Counted from the first letter of the stretch, positions 27,056 through 36,886 are shown. The stretch: DNA of 64,000 nt from Phycisphaerales bacterium UBA5793 (GCA_002418285.1 DIDT01000045.1:124001-188000), one strand, 5' to 3'. Made by a program: numbers and translations. The notes: generated by a model not told the origin, from the letters alone.

Positions 27056-28969
27056 TTATTCGAGCGTTTGTGACTCGACGCGGGTGACGAGACCGTCCTT
27101 GAAGTGAATGGTGAACTGTACGCCGCCGCGGCCGGTGTCGAAGCGGTAGACGAGCGGACCATCCGCATCGTCTTTGGCGGCGACGCCGTAGCCGCTGATG
27201 GTCATGGGGTCGCCGAGCACTTGCAAGACGCGGGTGCGCGTCGTCCCGACCGTTGGAAACCGCGCGAAGACGCGCGAAGCGGCGGCGATGGCTTGCCCCG
27301 AAGAGGCACGGCTCGGCACACCCGAAGCGCGATGCTCGGGGAGCGCTGCGGTCCGGCGCAGCGTCGCGAGGTCGGCCTGGAAATCGGCGTCGAGCAAGGT
27401 CTCACCGGGCGTGCTCGCCGATGGTAACGCGACTTCGGGCAACGGCGTAGCGATATCGCCACCGGGCAGGGTCCAGACCACAAGTCGGCGGCAACGGATG
27501 TGTCCTTCCCAGCCTCGAATGACGATGCCGGCGGGCGTGAGGCGGTCGGTCCGCATCGTGCCGAGTTCAACGCCGTTGAGTGTGAAGGTAATACCCTCGG
27601 GGGTCACATCGATGAGGTACCGGTCCGACCGGTCGCCACGAATCGGATAAATCACGTTGGGCAGCCAACCACGTTCCATGCGAATGCCATCGGATCGATC
27701 GAGGTACATGCGCTGACCGGCGAACTCGAGGGCAGCGCCGTTGCCGATGTCGCTCTGGAGTTCGACTTCGATTTCGTAGTGGGCAACGCCGGGCGGCGGG
27801 AATCGCTCGATCGTCTCGATGAAGCCAGCGCGATTGGCGACGAGCGTGGCGGCGCCATTCTCGACCTCGAGCTTGGCCCACGAGCCCGAACCTTCGCGGC
27901 CGTGCCCGCCACGGAAGTGGAGATGCTCCTCGATCCAGTCGGAAGTGGGTGGATCACTGGTTTCGAACACAAACAGCGGGCGGCTGAGCATGTGCTCGCC
28001 AAGTTTCAGGCGCGTCAGGCCCGTAATGGTGGGATAGAGGCGGCGATCGATTTCCTCGGCATGGAGGATGATGCGCCGGCGGGCGAGACCATCGCGCGTG
28101 CCCGCATACGCACGCCACTTGTCCGCCAGATCGATGCGGGTGGGAGCATCGGAGCGCGAGTTGAGATCGACCTCGGCAAGACCGCGAAGAAAGCCATCGC
28201 GACCGCGCGCCAGGTGCGGCAGTCCACGGGCCCAATCGCCCTTGGTGAAGCAGAGATAGCGACCCAGCGCAAGTTGGGCGTCGGCATCCTGCGGCTGCTG
28301 GAAGAGGCGCAGCGCTGCGTGACTTGCGACGCGAGCCTGCTGCGACCATTGCTCATGCACGGCAGACCACTGGGCGAAGCGCTCGTGGTATTCGGGCTGG
28401 TCGATACGGGCGGCGGCGAGCTGCGCCCGTGTGATGATGTGGGCCGCCAGATCGAAACGGTCGGCCATCAGCGCTGATTCGAGCAGGTGGATCGCGTGAT
28501 TGAATCGATCACTGAGCACGGCCGGGTCATCCGTGGGAGACTCGGTTGCAGCCGCAAGCACCTCCACGCGCATCGCAAGCGAGTCGATGGAATACCACCG
28601 GGCCAGATCATCAATCACTTCGTTGGCAAACAAAAACTGTTCGGATTTCTGCGCCAGTTCATAGGCCATGCGAGACAGGACATAGCGCGCGGCGGGATCA
28701 TCAGTGGTGCCCCGAGCAAGGTTGCGCAGTTCGCGGCACAGGGCGGGGGTGTCGGGGCTTTCAAGATCGACGCGGCCGGCGAGCAGTTGCCTGATGGTGC
28801 GTTCGGCCTGGTCCTGCTGCTCAGCGGATGGAGGCGCTGGAAGATCCCACGAGGCGGGCGTGCGGAGGCGCGGCGTCTGGCCGGTTTCGATATCGACAGG
28901 CTGGGCGGTGCCGAGCAACTGCCATACGGCAAGCAGCAATCCGAGAAAGGACGAGAGTCGCCAAATCAT
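27056..28969 (-). CDS. Large exported hypothetical protein, helical repeats plus LamG-like domain
   Basis: 637 residues. The N-terminus is hydrophobic (LSSFLGLLLAVWQLLG), a signal anchor or signal peptide. Residues ~50-280 are helical and TPR-like (AELAQKSEQF, LLESALMADRFDLAAH, LALGRYLCF). Residues ~340-520 look like a concanavalin/LamG or DUF1080-type beta sandwich: WAKLEVENGAATLVANR, HYEIEVELQSDIGNGAALEF, FTLNGVELGTMRTDR. The C-terminus (VLQVLGDPMTISGYG to VYRFDTGRGGVQFTIHFKDG) resembles a small SmpA/OmlA-like domain. I do not recognise the full architecture. A poor RBS makes the exact start uncertain. Confidence 0.7.
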   Translation of the reverse strand: MIWRLSSFLGLLLAVWQLLGTAQPVDIETGQTPRLRTPASWDLPAPPSAEQQDQAERTIRQLLAGRVDLESPDTPALCRELRNLARGTTDDPAARYVLSRMAYELAQKSEQFLFANEVIDDLARWYSIDSLAMRVEVLAAATESPTDDPAVLSDRFNHAIHLLESALMADRFDLAAHIITRAQLAAARIDQPEYHERFAQWSAVHEQWSQQARVASHAALRLFQQPQDADAQLALGRYLCFTKGDWARGLPHLARGRDGFLRGLAEVDLNSRSDAPTRIDLADKWRAYAGTRDGLARRRIILHAEEIDRRLYPTITGLTRLKLGEHMLSRPLFVFETSDPPTSDWIEEHLHFRGGHGREGSGSWAKLEVENGAATLVANRAGFIETIERFPPPGVAHYEIEVELQSDIGNGAALEFAGQRMYLDRSDGIRMERGWLPNVIYPIRGDRSDRYLIDVTPEGITFTLNGVELGTMRTDRLTPAGIVIRGWEGHIRCRRLVVWTLPGGDIATPLPEVALPSASTPGETLLDADFQADLATLRRTAALPEHRASGVPSRASSGQAIAAASRVFARFPTVGTTRTRVLQVLGDPMTISGYGVAAKDDADGPLVYRFDTGRGGVQFTIHFKDGLVTRVESQTLE

Positions 28970-29008
28970 GATCGATTCACCCGTTCCAAGCGATGCCCGC
29001 AGAGCAAG

Positions 29009-31336
29009 TCAATCGCGCACGCGGCGGTCCACTATGTTGCTGGCGTCGTGGGTCTGGACCGCCTGCAGGTAGACGCGCGGGTTGCTGCCGATGTTCGGCA
29101 CATGCACCGTGAATGTCGCCTGTCCCTGCGAGCTGGTGCGCACCGGACCGGCCGCCAGTGTCGGACGCTTGAGCCCACACCGCACATCGAGTTGCGGAAC
29201 ATAGGTGTCGTCGAGTCCAGTCGTGCTGTAGATCAGAAAGGTCGGCGTATTGGGGCGCGAGTTGGTCACGCTCATGTTTGCGTCCTGGCCCTTGTAGAGT
29301 TGTGAGGAGTTGAGAGTGAGGCCCTGCGCGATGGTGACGACTATGCGATCAGCTTCATAACTGACCGCTGCTCGCTGGCCTCCGGGGCGCGTCATGCGGG
29401 CGGACCTGAAAGTGCCGTGCACCTCAGTGGCGGTGAGCGGAACGAACTGGTTCCCGATGGCGAGACTCACATCTTCAAACGGATCGCAAACGAGTTCGCC
29501 ATCGAGATTGGCGATACCGACGACGTCGAGGTGGTCATATTCCCCCGAGTAGCGGCCGCGCACCTGAAAGGTCATGCCGGCGAGACTCTGCTGGTCGTAG
29601 TCGCCGAGCACCGTGAGGGTGTCCAATTGGCCCCCAGGCGCCATTCGACCGCCCTGGTTGAGGACGTCTGCGAGGACCACGCCGTCGCCGGTGAGCGTCC
29701 CGCCGGAGAGGACGTCGATGTGCGTGTCGCTGAGCAGAGCCTGTCCGGCGACATCGAGGGTTTTGGCGTTGATGCCGAGCCCGCTGAGGCCGGCGCCGCA
29801 GTCGCCGACGGTGACTTCGCCCTCGATTGTGCCGCCGTCACCGACGACGAGTTCTTCGATGCAGACACTTGCTCCTTCACCGACAGCCAGTGTGCCGTAG
29901 CTGACGTCTCCGATGTACGCGGAGCCGATGTGCTTTTCATCCAGGCCGATGACCGTGAGTGATGATCCTTCGCCGGACAACTCGACGCTCGCACCGGGAT
30001 CGCCATTGATCCAGAGTCTTGTAGCCTGAACCGCAGCGCCGTTGGCGATGGCCATGCCCTCGCCGGACGAGACTGTTCCATAGACCCGGATGCCGGTATA
30101 GGAAGTGTCGACGTAGGTCGTGCCCGGGTCAGTGATGAGCAGCGACGCCGCGTCCACGCTCGTGCCATTGTTGGGCACCTCAACGGCGGCGCCATTGCTG
30201 ACGATGAGTTGGTTTCCCGATCCGAAGCCACCAAGCAGTATGCCTTTGGACGACACATAGGTACCGGGATCGGCGATCTGCATGAACCCCGCGGGGCCCG
30301 CAACCCGGATGTCCCCGTTCAGAACGATCTGCGTGCCCAGATCGACGACGAGGCTGCCCTGGGCGTCGGCGTTACCCACCTGTATGCGATCAAGGTCGAG
30401 AAACGTGTCCGGGCCACTGACATGGGCTGTGCCCGCGCCAATGCCGCGATCGGAGACGTAGAGACTTCCGGCCATGCTCACCCCGTTGGCGATGGTGAGG
30501 TGTCCCTCGCCCTCCCAGCCGGCGCGAATATCGCCGACGTAAGTCGTACCCGGCCCGGTGATGAGCGCTTCCCCGTAGCTCCCCGCGTTCTGTCCGATGG
30601 AGAGCAGATCGTAGATGGCGTTGACGGAAGCGCCGTTGGAGATTTCAAGATAACCCTCGGAGTACAACCCGACGACGGAACCTCCGTTGTATTGAGTGCC
30701 GGGCCCGGAAACCAGGGCGTGTCCGACGGCGCCGTTTTCGCCGCCAATGATCAGATCCTGCTCGATGCGAGCGCCATCGAGCACGCTGATCATGCCATCG
30801 CCGAACTGTCCCACGCGAATGCGATCGTTCGATGGCCCACCTTCGAACGCCGTGATCGCCGTGGTTGGCCCAGTGACGATCAGATGGCCGAATGACCCGG
30901 CCTCGTGGCCGAGGATAAAGTCGCCACTCACCTCCCAGGTGCCGCCCGTGATGGCAAGCTCGGCATTGTCGCCGTTGACATCACCGACAACGAGACGACG
31001 GTCGGACCCACCCGAACCTTCGACGTAGTTTCGAAAGGTGAATCCCGCCAGGTCGAGAGTGACCTGTCCGGCGTTGATTAGGACATACTGATTCTGTGCG
31101 TCCTGATCGAGCGTGACGGAGTAGACGTCGGGGAGGTTGAAGATCGAGCGGTCAAAGCGACCGGGCACGATCCCAAGATCCCAGTTCGTCGCCTCAGCAA
31201 AGGTGCCGCCGCCGGGCGCGATCCACGTGATGTCAGTCCCTTGCGCGAGTACTGGCAGAGCCACCATTGCCGGCGAGACCAGGGTCAGTGCAAGGCATTG
31301 AGTCAACAGCTTGCGAATACGGAAGTTATGAATCAT
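29009..31336 (-). CDS. Secreted T5SS/PEP-CTERM-associated repeat protein with type-B module
   Basis: 775 residues. The ATG at 31336 (MIHNFRIRKLL) has GAGGAG upstream and a signal peptide ending at ALPVLAQG. The central ~550 residues are repeats of the form xxLxIxxGAxVxxxxxxIGxxxGxxGxAxVxGPGT, for example LTIANGVSMAGSLYVSD and ALITGPGTTYVGDIRAG, the T5SS/PEP-CTERM-associated repeat that builds a beta-helix. Next come VAGQALLSDTHIDVLSGG and GDYDQQSLAGMTFQVRG, as in autotransporter passenger stems, but no barrel follows. Instead the last ~105 residues are the type-B module (GLDDTYVPQLDVRCGLKRPT, SNIVDRRVRD). Probably a large surface fibre or adhesin; role inferred. Confidence 0.88.
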   Translation of the reverse strand: MIHNFRIRKLLTQCLALTLVSPAMVALPVLAQGTDITWIAPGGGTFAEATNWDLGIVPGRFDRSIFNLPDVYSVTLDQDAQNQYVLINAGQVTLDLAGFTFRNYVEGSGGSDRRLVVGDVNGDNAELAITGGTWEVSGDFILGHEAGSFGHLIVTGPTTAITAFEGGPSNDRIRVGQFGDGMISVLDGARIEQDLIIGGENGAVGHALVSGPGTQYNGGSVVGLYSEGYLEISNGASVNAIYDLLSIGQNAGSYGEALITGPGTTYVGDIRAGWEGEGHLTIANGVSMAGSLYVSDRGIGAGTAHVSGPDTFLDLDRIQVGNADAQGSLVVDLGTQIVLNGDIRVAGPAGFMQIADPGTYVSSKGILLGGFGSGNQLIVSNGAAVEVPNNGTSVDAASLLITDPGTTYVDTSYTGIRVYGTVSSGEGMAIANGAAVQATRLWINGDPGASVELSGEGSSLTVIGLDEKHIGSAYIGDVSYGTLAVGEGASVCIEELVVGDGGTIEGEVTVGDCGAGLSGLGINAKTLDVAGQALLSDTHIDVLSGGTLTGDGVVLADVLNQGGRMAPGGQLDTLTVLGDYDQQSLAGMTFQVRGRYSGEYDHLDVVGIANLDGELVCDPFEDVSLAIGNQFVPLTATEVHGTFRSARMTRPGGQRAAVSYEADRIVVTIAQGLTLNSSQLYKGQDANMSVTNSRPNTPTFLIYSTTGLDDTYVPQLDVRCGLKRPTLAAGPVRTSSQGQATFTVHVPNIGSNPRVYLQAVQTHDASNIVDRRVRD

Positions 31337-31779
31337 GGCTTCGCTCCTCACTGAACACAGGGATCGACAGGGCGTGCGGCGCAGATAGCCGCACGAGGAT
31401 TCATCACCAGCATAACGCCGAACCTCTCGACCTGCGATCGAAAACGCCAGAATCCGGAAGGAATCGTCTCTGTTTCTTTAAGTTGCCTCGTCGGCCCAGC
31501 GACAAAGCTCATCCGGTCCGGGACGTGTTAGGAAGAGAATCTCGGAACCGGGGACCGTCAGCTGCGTAATTGTCGTTAGTTCTCTTGCTGGGCCGATGAC
31601 CAATTGCAACACGCGCGCTGCCTATGAGCCGTGCACGGCACTGATGCATGACGATTCGACTCCCGACGTACCGCACTCAAGACCAACCTTCCGTCCCGGC
31701 GGAGGCAACCGAGTTGCCGCGCCGTTCGCGCAGCGCGCCTCGCGCGATGCGAATCGCACCGATACTTGACGCGCATCGC
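31337..31779. other. Divergent intergenic region upstream of a radical SAM gene
   Basis: Separates the minus-strand beta-helix gene from the plus-strand radical SAM gene. Base composition is lower in GC than its neighbours around 31440-31600, as expected for promoters, but no confident -35/-10 pair stands out. An in-frame ATG at 31648 could lengthen the radical SAM protein by 44 residues. Confidence 0.4.
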
Positions 31780-33228
31780 ATGACTCCCCCACCCACACCG
31801 CATCTGGCGCTGCTGCTCAATCCTTTCTATCCCAAGGATCCGCACGCGAGCCTGGGCAAGCACGTGCTCACGCCGAGCCTGGCGCTGACGTCGATTGCAG
31901 GCGCGACGCCGGCGCACTGGTCGGTGCAGTATTGGGATGAAAATCTGCTGCAGGGGCCGCCGCCGTGCGACCCGTTTCCAAACGTGGTCGGCCTCACAGT
32001 GCATCTGACGTTTGCGCAGCGGGCATACGAACTCGCGCGGTGGTATCGGCAGCGAGGCGCGATTGTGATCATGGGCGGGCTGCACGTGCTGAGCTGTCCA
32101 CAAGAGGTCGAGCCACACTGTGACGCCATGGCGCTGGGCGAGGGCGTGCAACTCTGGCCGCAGATTCTTCGCGACATTGACCGGGGTCAGCTGCAGGCCC
32201 GGTACCACGGCAGTTTTTCCAGGCCCCCCTACTGCGATGATCCGCCGCCGCGCCGCGACATCCTCCCGCGCGCTGGTTTCCTGACGACGTCGAGTCTCAT
32301 TGCCACGCGCGGCTGTCACAACCGCTGCGGCTTCTGCTACCTCGCCACGGACGGTTTGTCGATGCCGTACCAGGTACGCGAGCCGCAGCATGTCGTCGAT
32401 GAATTGATCGAGACTGGCGAGCCCTACGGCGTGTTCATTGATAACAACCTCGGATCCAGGCCGGAGTACCTTCGGCAACTCTGCGCGGCCCTGCGGCCTG
32501 CCGAGCGCATCTGGAGCGCCGCCGTCAGCATCGACATCACCGACCACCCGGACATAGTGCGCGAGATGGCGCTGGCGGGGTGCACCGGCGTGTTCGTCGG
32601 CTTCGAATCGCTCACAGGACAGAACCTGGATGATGCGGGCAAGAAGACGCCGCGCCCGGAAGACTATGTGCGGCGAGTTGAGCTCTTTCACCAGTATGGC
32701 ATTCAAGTGAATTCGAGTTTCGTTTTCGGCTTTGATGAAGATCGACCTGACGTCTTCGAGCGCACGGTTCAGTGGGTGGAAGCGAATCGAATCGAGTGCG
32801 CGACGTATCACATTCTGACCCCGTACCCGGGCACACCCCTGTTTCACCAGTTCGAAGCCGAGGGACGACTGCTCCACCGCGACTGGACTCTCTACGACAC
32901 GGCCCACGTCGTGTTTCAGCCGCGGCACATGACGCCGCAGCAACTCATGGATGGGTACGCGTGGTGCTACGAGCGGACCTTTTCGCTGGCGTCGATCTGG
33001 CGGCGCAGGCCGGCGGCGTGGAGCCAGGTCATGCCGTATCTGGCGATGAGTGTGTTGTATAAGAAGGCCAACTGGTTGTGGCCGCTGCTCATCCGATGGA
33101 GACTCACACACACCGCATGGCGACCGCTGGTGGAATTGTCGCGCCTACGACACGTGCGGTGGCGGCGGCGCATTGGGATAAGTCAGTCCACCCCCAGCCC
33201 AGACGGAATGGTGTACTCGGGCGTGTGA
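31780..33228 (+). CDS. B12-binding-domain radical SAM protein
   Basis: 482 residues. The N-terminal ~140 residues look like a B12-binding domain (LALLLNPFYPKD, VVGLTVHLTFAQRAYELA, VIMGGLHVLSCPQEVEPH, ALGEGVQLWPQIL), the HxxxGxxx-lacking type seen in B12-binding radical SAM enzymes. The 4Fe-4S ligand motif is C-x3-C-x2-C in RGCHNRCGFCYLAT, followed by FIDNNLGSRPEYL, GVFVGFESLT and FVFGFDEDRPDVFE. The C-terminus ends in Arg/Trp-rich helices. Probably a methyltransferase or ring/C-C-modifying radical SAM enzyme of the BchE/MiaB-like super-group; substrate unknown. The start is uncertain (31648, 31747 and 31780 are all in frame, none with a clear RBS). Confidence 0.88.
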   Translation: MTPPPTPHLALLLNPFYPKDPHASLGKHVLTPSLALTSIAGATPAHWSVQYWDENLLQGPPPCDPFPNVVGLTVHLTFAQRAYELARWYRQRGAIVIMGGLHVLSCPQEVEPHCDAMALGEGVQLWPQILRDIDRGQLQARYHGSFSRPPYCDDPPPRRDILPRAGFLTTSSLIATRGCHNRCGFCYLATDGLSMPYQVREPQHVVDELIETGEPYGVFIDNNLGSRPEYLRQLCAALRPAERIWSAAVSIDITDHPDIVREMALAGCTGVFVGFESLTGQNLDDAGKKTPRPEDYVRRVELFHQYGIQVNSSFVFGFDEDRPDVFERTVQWVEANRIECATYHILTPYPGTPLFHQFEAEGRLLHRDWTLYDTAHVVFQPRHMTPQQLMDGYAWCYERTFSLASIWRRRPAAWSQVMPYLAMSVLYKKANWLWPLLIRWRLTHTAWRPLVELSRLRHVRWRRRIGISQSTPSPDGMVYSGV

Positions 33229-33261
33229 CAAGCCTTTGTCAACACCGACTGCAGAAACCAA

Positions 33262-33294
33262 CACGGCCCCCGCCAAGATCGGGCGGAGGCCGTG
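33262..33294 (+). terminator. Rho-independent-like terminator after the radical SAM gene
   Basis: CACGGCC...CCGCC (33262-33274) pairs with GGCGG...GGCCGTG (33282-33294) with one C/A mismatch and a 7-base loop. It lies 34 bases after the stop at 33228; the T tract is absent, so the hairpin itself is the main evidence. Confidence 0.6.
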
Positions 33295-33350
33295 AACTCC
33301 CCGATCCGAACGGCTTCAAACCGTTGGCGGGGCGAGGACTGGGCATGATA

Positions 33351-33371
33351 GCGCTCGCGCGGTGTTAACCA
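33351..33371 (-). repeat. REP-like half-site copy
   Basis: GCGCTCGCGC-GGT-GTTAACCA has the same 10 + 8 base core as the arms of the palindrome at 33504-33572, in the same orientation as its left arm. It lies in the 588-base gap downstream of the radical SAM gene. Confidence 0.55.
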
Positions 33372-33503
33372 AGCCTGTCGAGCCGCTCCGGCGCTGCCAA
33401 AAACGCGGTTGATCGATCCGCTGCTGCGACCTCGGGTACCGGGCTCTCGGTCAGTGCCACGCTCCGATTCGGCCGTCGCGCGCGATCCGAACAAGCCAGT
33501 TTC

Positions 33504-33572
33504 GCGCTCGCGCGCTGTTAACCAGACATCGCGTTCGAACTCGGTGCGTCGTGGTTAACTGTGCGCGAGCGC
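33504..33572. repeat. REP-like inverted repeat (BIME-like)
   Basis: The left arm GCGCTCGCGC-GCT-GTTAACCA (33504-33524) and right arm TGGTTAAC-TGT-GCGCGAGCGC (33552-33572) match perfectly over the 10- and 8-base cores, with a variable 3-base centre, and enclose a 27-base loop. The loop plus right arm (from about 33530) recur at 37366-37410. The gap 33229-33816 otherwise holds the terminator at 33262 and the half-site at 33351, and no gene that I can support. Confidence 0.65.
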
Positions 33573-33816
33573 CGGGTCCGTCACCTCTCTAGGAGATTGG
33601 TTGCCTCGATCTCGGCCTGCCGCATTCCGGACTCACCGCATGATCTGCCCCGTGCAGGTCGTAGCCGCACTCAATGCACTTGCCCCGTCGTCGGCGAAGG
33701 CGAAGGCGACGGCGAAGGCCGGGTACGGGCCGCCTGGCCAGCCCCCGGAACATGCTTTACTGGAATTCATTGAGCAGGCGCTTCCCGAGCCTCGCTTATC
33801 CCAACCGATTCGCTGT

Positions 33817-34068
33817 CTATGTCCCGGGCAGTTTGTGCCAAATGCCGAGTAGCATCGTGACCAGCATGAGTACCCACGGCAGTGTGAGGGCCATCGGAAT
33901 GACGATGACCGAAACAGCAACTAGCGAAACCAAGCCGAATACGAAGCCACCTACGAATGCAACCAGGAGGGAAACCGTGGGGGCCACAAGCAGCGTCCAG
34001 ACTGCGATGCAGAGCCAGCGCGCAAGGCCGGTATTCCTGATTTGGTGCGGTGCGTATTGCTCGGCCAT
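33817..34068 (-). CDS. Small hydrophobic membrane protein
   Basis: 83 residues from the ATG at 34068, which has GGAG eight bases upstream; the frame extends further up but without a good site. A short polar N-terminus (MAEQYAPHQIRNTG) precedes three predicted helices: WLCIAVWTLLVAPTVSLLVA, FVGGFVFGLVSLVAVSVIVI and MALTLPWVLMLVTMLLGIW. The tail is HKLPGT. No family recognised. Isolated between the REP-like region and the FG-GAP gene. Confidence 0.65.
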   Translation of the reverse strand: MAEQYAPHQIRNTGLARWLCIAVWTLLVAPTVSLLVAFVGGFVFGLVSLVAVSVIVIPMALTLPWVLMLVTMLLGIWHKLPGT

Positions 34069-34175
34069 GGCTGGTCTCCGAGGGCTCGCCTCATCGCATC
34101 GTTCAATTCTACAGTTGCTGAGTAGGCACCGCATCCAGCAACTTGCGCTTCACCCTCCCGCCATCGGATTAACCG

Positions 34176-34388
34176 ATGCCGCGCGGCTGGATCAACTGCC
34201 GGATCATCGTGAGAGTCTGCGGACTCCTGCTGCTGGGGGCGGTTTTCACGGTGGCGGCCGCGTGGGGCGCAGGCGCCCGATGCTCTGGACAACCTCGCCC
34301 GGTGGAACGGGTCTACTCGATCCCAGTGAGTACGGGGTTGCTCTTTAACGAATCGCGACCGCGCGATCCGCGCCGCACTACGGCCTGA
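34176..34388 (+). pseudogene. Possible 5' remnant of a signal-anchored hypothetical gene
   Basis: The 70-residue frame begins MPRGWINCRIIVRVCGLLLL and continues GAVFTVAAAWGAGARCS, a signal-anchor pattern that I recall from a widespread planctomycete hypothetical family. The frame then runs antisense into the 3' end of the FG-GAP gene (stop of that gene at 34313), where its composition becomes that of a shadow frame. No ribosome-binding site is clear. It may be a gene start cut off by rearrangement, or chance. Low confidence. Confidence 0.22.
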
Positions 34389-36886
34389 AGACCGATCATC
34401 ACGGGAGGAGCCCCCGGTGGTATTCGCAATTGCAATGTCGCCCTCCCGAGTGAGTCCGCAAACGCGGAATCAATAATGGAAATCGGGTTCCGCAGATCGA
34501 GCTGCATGCCGCCGAGAACTGGAACTCGCGGCCCTGCCCCCAGTCCGCGCGTACTCAGCAAGAAGTACACCTGCTCACTTCCACGTGCTCGGGTGGCGAT
34601 GAGTTGCGCCTGATGATCGCGCACGAACGTCGATGATTGCAGGTGGAGACTCTCGGCTCCTCCGGGATCGGAGATCGTTGAATTGAAATACACCGTGAGC
34701 CGCTTGATGGGGATCTCCAGCTCCGGTCGAGAGATGATCGCAACGTCGACGTCGTCATCACCGTCAAAGTCGCCGGCCGCGATGATGTGCGGATAGCTTG
34801 CGGAATACGCGCCACCGCTCTCGACGAGCCCACCCGCGCCATCGTTCAGAAGCACGACCACCCGCCGATTTGCGACTTCGGCGCCGACGAGATCCACGTG
34901 GTCATCGTTGTTGAGGTCCGCCGCCTTGATGTCCACCACCCCTACCGCAGACGGTGTCGGGTAGAGCACGGCCTCGCCAAATGTGCCATCGCCGACCCCG
35001 TAGAGTACCGAAATGTTGTGCTCAACCCCGAACGCCACATCCATGTGGTCATCGCCATCAAAGTCTGCCACGGTGAGCGAACGGGGCGTCGCGGAGACTT
35101 CGTACAGCACACTGCGATCCAGTGAGCGCAGACCAGTATTGAGAAAGACGGAGGCAAATCGTCCGGTGTTCGCGCCGGTGACGACGTCGAGAAATCCATC
35201 TCCATTGAAGTCCGCCAGAGCCACTCCCAGGTACTCTCGCGAGTCGAGCGGATGGTCGACAATCTCAAAGGCGCCGAACTCATCCTGGAAGGCGATCAAA
35301 ATGCCACGACTCTGATACCCCGCTAGCACGATGTCGGCGCGATTGTCATTATCCATGTCGCCGATGGCAATGCCGAAAAGCAAAGCCCCGCCAATCTGGA
35401 GGGTCTGCCGGGGCGAGAACTGTCCGTTGCCATCGTTGTAGAAGATGGAAACATCGCTATCCCAGGAGTTCGAGACGACAATATCCGGGTGATCGTCCCC
35501 GTTCAGATCGCCGACATCGAGGTAGTAGGGCTGGGCGCCCGTCTCGTAAAGTGTTGGTGTGCCGAATCCACCTTGGCCGTTATTCAGGAATACGGCCGCC
35601 TGCCCGTGCGTGAACTGTCCATTGTCTGGTGTGAGTAGGGCGACGATATCAAGGTCGGTGTCGCCGTCGACATCGACTGTTTGCATGCTGTCGCGTGCCA
35701 GCAGACTGAGACTCGTGACAACCGGATCAACGAGTAGCGGATCGGGTGTAGCGTTGTGGAGCAGGAAGACGGTGCTGGTCGGGTCGTCGGCAATGGCGGC
35801 ATCCGGGTGCCCGTCGCCGTCGAAGTCTCCGACGGCAACGCTCTGGGGCGCTTCACCCAGGGAGTCGTATGACTGGCCCGACATCGAGCCATCTCCGTTG
35901 TTGTAATAGATCCGGTATCCGGGGCTGTCGGAGTCCGTGGTGGCGATAAAGTCGGGATACCCGTCACCATCGAAATCTGCCGCCCTCAGATCCGTGTATT
36001 GGCCGCCGCCTGGCACTTCGTACTGGGCGGAACTGACAAATGTGCCGTCGCCTTGTCCGAGCGCCCACTTGATGCCGGAAGGGCCATAGTAGTATGCCCC
36101 GACGACATCGATTTTGTCGTCGCCGTTCATGTCGATCGCCACCACCCTCGACGTGCCGGCATTTATGCCGTAGCCGTTCCGCTGGAATACACCGAACCCG
36201 TCATTGACCATCCACCCGGTGCCACCCCAGTGGGAGGGCATGAGCAGATCCAGATCACTGTCGCCATCAAGGTCGCCGGTTCCGATGCCCCAGATTGTTG
36301 TCGTATTGGCAAAAACAATGTCGGGCGCAAGCAGAGTGCCTTGGCCGTCGTTTTGCAGGATTGCCAGGGTATTCCGGTCCAGACCGCCCTCGTCATTGCA
36401 AAGGCCGACGGCCACATCGAGCCAGCCATCGCCGTCCAAGTCTCCGACGCAAATCGAGACCGCGTGCAAAGGCACGCTGTGGTAGATCGGAGCATCAAAC
36501 ACAGCGCCACCGAGATTGTGGAGGATGGCAACCTGATTGCCGTCATAGTCTGCAACAGCGAGGTCGAGACGATTGTCGCCGTTCAGATCTGCGATAGAAA
36601 GCCAGCGAGGTCCAACGCCCACGGAGATGGAGACCGGCGCTTCGAATGTTCCATCACCATTCCCCAGCATCAACGAGAGTGTTCCATCTCCTTCATTGGC
36701 GGTCACAAGATCGAGAAACGTATCGCCATTCAAGTCCGCTGCCTGAATGGAAGCCGGTCCGGCGCCGACTTCGATCGTTCCGGCTTGTTCGAGCACAATC
36801 TGCCCGGTGGCCGTCGTCGCCAACAATCCGATCGCGATGAGACAGATGCCTTTGAGACCTTGTTCGGGGGTGTGGAGGATTTTCAT
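34313..36886 (-). CDS. Secreted FG-GAP/VCBS repeat protein with type-B C-terminal module
   Basis: 857 residues. A signal peptide (LKGICLIAIGLLATTATGQ) is followed by about 15 FG-GAP/VCBS repeats, each with a calcium-loop pattern DxNxDxxxDxxxx: LNGDTFLDLVTAN, LNGDNRLDLAVADYDG, LDGDGWLDVAVG, FDGDGYPDFIATTDSD, FNGDGFLDVVTGANTG and LNNDDHVDLVGAE. This predicts a calcium-binding seven-bladed propeller or two. The last ~110 residues are the type-B module: GLGAGPRVPVLGGMQLDLRN, IPPGAPPVMIGLQAVVRRG, LKSNPVLTGIE, close to the CHRD protein at 6367. Probably cell-surface or extracellular; possibly adhesive. Confidence 0.9.
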   Translation of the reverse strand: MKILHTPEQGLKGICLIAIGLLATTATGQIVLEQAGTIEVGAGPASIQAADLNGDTFLDLVTANEGDGTLSLMLGNGDGTFEAPVSISVGVGPRWLSIADLNGDNRLDLAVADYDGNQVAILHNLGGAVFDAPIYHSVPLHAVSICVGDLDGDGWLDVAVGLCNDEGGLDRNTLAILQNDGQGTLLAPDIVFANTTTIWGIGTGDLDGDSDLDLLMPSHWGGTGWMVNDGFGVFQRNGYGINAGTSRVVAIDMNGDDKIDVVGAYYYGPSGIKWALGQGDGTFVSSAQYEVPGGGQYTDLRAADFDGDGYPDFIATTDSDSPGYRIYYNNGDGSMSGQSYDSLGEAPQSVAVGDFDGDGHPDAAIADDPTSTVFLLHNATPDPLLVDPVVTSLSLLARDSMQTVDVDGDTDLDIVALLTPDNGQFTHGQAAVFLNNGQGGFGTPTLYETGAQPYYLDVGDLNGDDHPDIVVSNSWDSDVSIFYNDGNGQFSPRQTLQIGGALLFGIAIGDMDNDNRADIVLAGYQSRGILIAFQDEFGAFEIVDHPLDSREYLGVALADFNGDGFLDVVTGANTGRFASVFLNTGLRSLDRSVLYEVSATPRSLTVADFDGDDHMDVAFGVEHNISVLYGVGDGTFGEAVLYPTPSAVGVVDIKAADLNNDDHVDLVGAEVANRRVVVLLNDGAGGLVESGGAYSASYPHIIAAGDFDGDDDVDVAIISRPELEIPIKRLTVYFNSTISDPGGAESLHLQSSTFVRDHQAQLIATRARGSEQVYFLLSTRGLGAGPRVPVLGGMQLDLRNPISIIDSAFADSLGRATLQLRIPPGAPPVMIGLQAVVRRGSRGRDSLKSNPVLTGIE

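Noticed and set aside
31648..31779. Upstream extension of the radical SAM gene (ATG 31648)
   Set aside because: The added residues are low-similarity and there is no RBS; kept as an alternative start.
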